A stretch of DNA of 64,000 nucleotides from contig NC_026500.1 in the NCBI RefSeq assembly GCF_000328475.2, forward strand, positions 186,001 to 250,000. Direction: 5' to 3'. The position numbers and the translations under genes were made by a program. Positions 63,401 through 64,000 of the stretch are shown piece by piece. Position 1 is the stretch's first letter. Each line of letters starts with the position of its first letter. Below the pieces are notes generated by a model, which worked only from the letters and a program-made list of their open reading frames with translations, ran no database searches and was not told the origin of the DNA. The stretch comes from Mycosarcoma maydis (lineage: Eukaryota; Basidiomycota; Ustilaginomycetes; Ustilaginales).

Positions 63401-64000
63401 CAGAGGCCCCGCAAGATCCATGTGAACTAGCTCGAGTGGTCGAGTTGTCTTGGGTCCACGGCTCTTGATCGGTGCGTGCCTATGCTTCGACTTGATGCAG
63501 GTTTCGCAGTTGTTCCCGACAGAGGGGCCCGACATAGCCTTTAGGTTCATGCCGTCGGTAAGCGATGCTGTCTTGAGCGTGGCCTGCATGTGGAGGTGGC
63601 CTAGCCGTTGGTGCCAGAGTTTGGCTTGGTCCAAGGCTTTCTCGCTAGTAACGAGTTTGGCTACTGCGGTGGTAGTTCCTTCCACTAGCAGGTAGTTCAC
63701 ATCTCCACGGCGTTTGCCCCTCAGGGCCAGTCGACCCTTTTTGTCGAAGATTTCGACCGTTTTCTTGGTGAAGTTGATGCTTCCACCGAGGCGTTGCACC
63801 TGTGGTGTAGAGAAGAGATTGTTCCCAAGTCCTGGAACGTGGAGGACATCTTGAAGTGTAATCGACTTCCGCGATCCCTTCGAGTTACTCATCACCAGTC
63901 TGACGTTGCCCATGCCAGCAACCGGAACTCCTCTGTTGTCAGCGACGAATACCTCCTGGACAGGAGATGGTCCGTACGTCGAGAAGAGGGTCTTGTCGCC
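60480..64000 (-). mobile_element. Copia retrotransposon polyprotein, frameshifted, running off the right edge
   Basis: In minus-strand order: a protease-like end (about 64000-63914), the pre-integrase zinc region (LWHQRLGHLHMQ ... CETCIKSKH), and the integrase core (LVHMDLAGPL, VRTDNGGEFLSREF), which breaks near 63150. A new frame resumes with RTNQIVKDYIRCMLEEANLT and runs through a long acidic linker to reverse transcriptase ([20 protein letters not shown] in another frame, then KAIYGLKQAGREWY, LALYVDDLVAAS). RNase H pieces follow (ISWLSKQQPIIATSTQMAEY, YIDNQAAIQL, QRADALTKTL). At least four frameshifts split it, so no intact polyprotein is made in this copy, though motifs are well preserved. 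Gag and the 5' LTR lie beyond the edge. Confidence 0.88.

Overview
The window reads as nuclear DNA of a basidiomycete smut fungus (Ustilaginomycotina, most likely Ustilaginales). The basis is a set of long, nearly intron-free genes, a few short GT-AG introns, an ACU-type P-type ATPase (a family described from Ustilago maydis), HSP104, a fungal SAT-type polyketide synthase and Ty1/copia and pogo relics. The species call is inference; no marker gene is present.

Layout, left to right. 0-4.1 kb: the 5' part of a non-reducing-type polyketide synthase (minus strand, running off the left edge) and a divergently transcribed FSH1/LovG-type serine hydrolase, which look like the edge of a secondary-metabolite cluster. 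6.3-30 kb: housekeeping genes separated by 0.5-2 kb spacers. They are a TVP38/DedA membrane protein, a MYG1-UreG fusion, a peroxisomal (C-terminal SKL) APH-fold kinase, an ALDH3-type dehydrogenase, a MATH-BTB protein, an SLC1-type lysophosphatidate acyltransferase, a small kinesin, a secreted histidine acid phosphatase and a MoCF/CinA-domain protein. A piece of mitochondrial DNA carrying a whole tRNA-Leu(UAG) lies at 28.2-28.5 kb. 30-46.5 kb: HSP104, a three-exon DOMON-cytochrome b561 protein, the ACU cation ATPase and a membrane-anchored GH79 glycosidase. 46.5-64 kb: gene-poor DNA with two copia families' remains, a ribosomal protein S0 (uS2) retropseudogene, a broken pogo transposase, an inverted pair of copia LTRs, and a larger but frameshifted copia element on the minus strand that continues past the right edge.

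The most unusual signal is not a gene. Spacers throughout are peppered with a 10-bp motif in which the same triplet ANT (N = A, C, G or T) flanks a CGTG or CACG core: AATCACGAAT, ATTCGTGATT, ACTCACGACT, AGTCGTGAGT. It is often chained into 7-bp tandem arrays. Two inverted copies of one copia LTR give a natural before/after comparison: at two positions one copy differs by exactly 7 bp, and in both cases the extra bases turn ANT into ANT-CACG-ANT. This suggests an active process that adds a 4-bp core together with a 3-bp target duplication.

Most reading frames opposite or within the genes listed here are shadows and were left out. Intron positions were read by eye from GT-AG signals and domain continuity.
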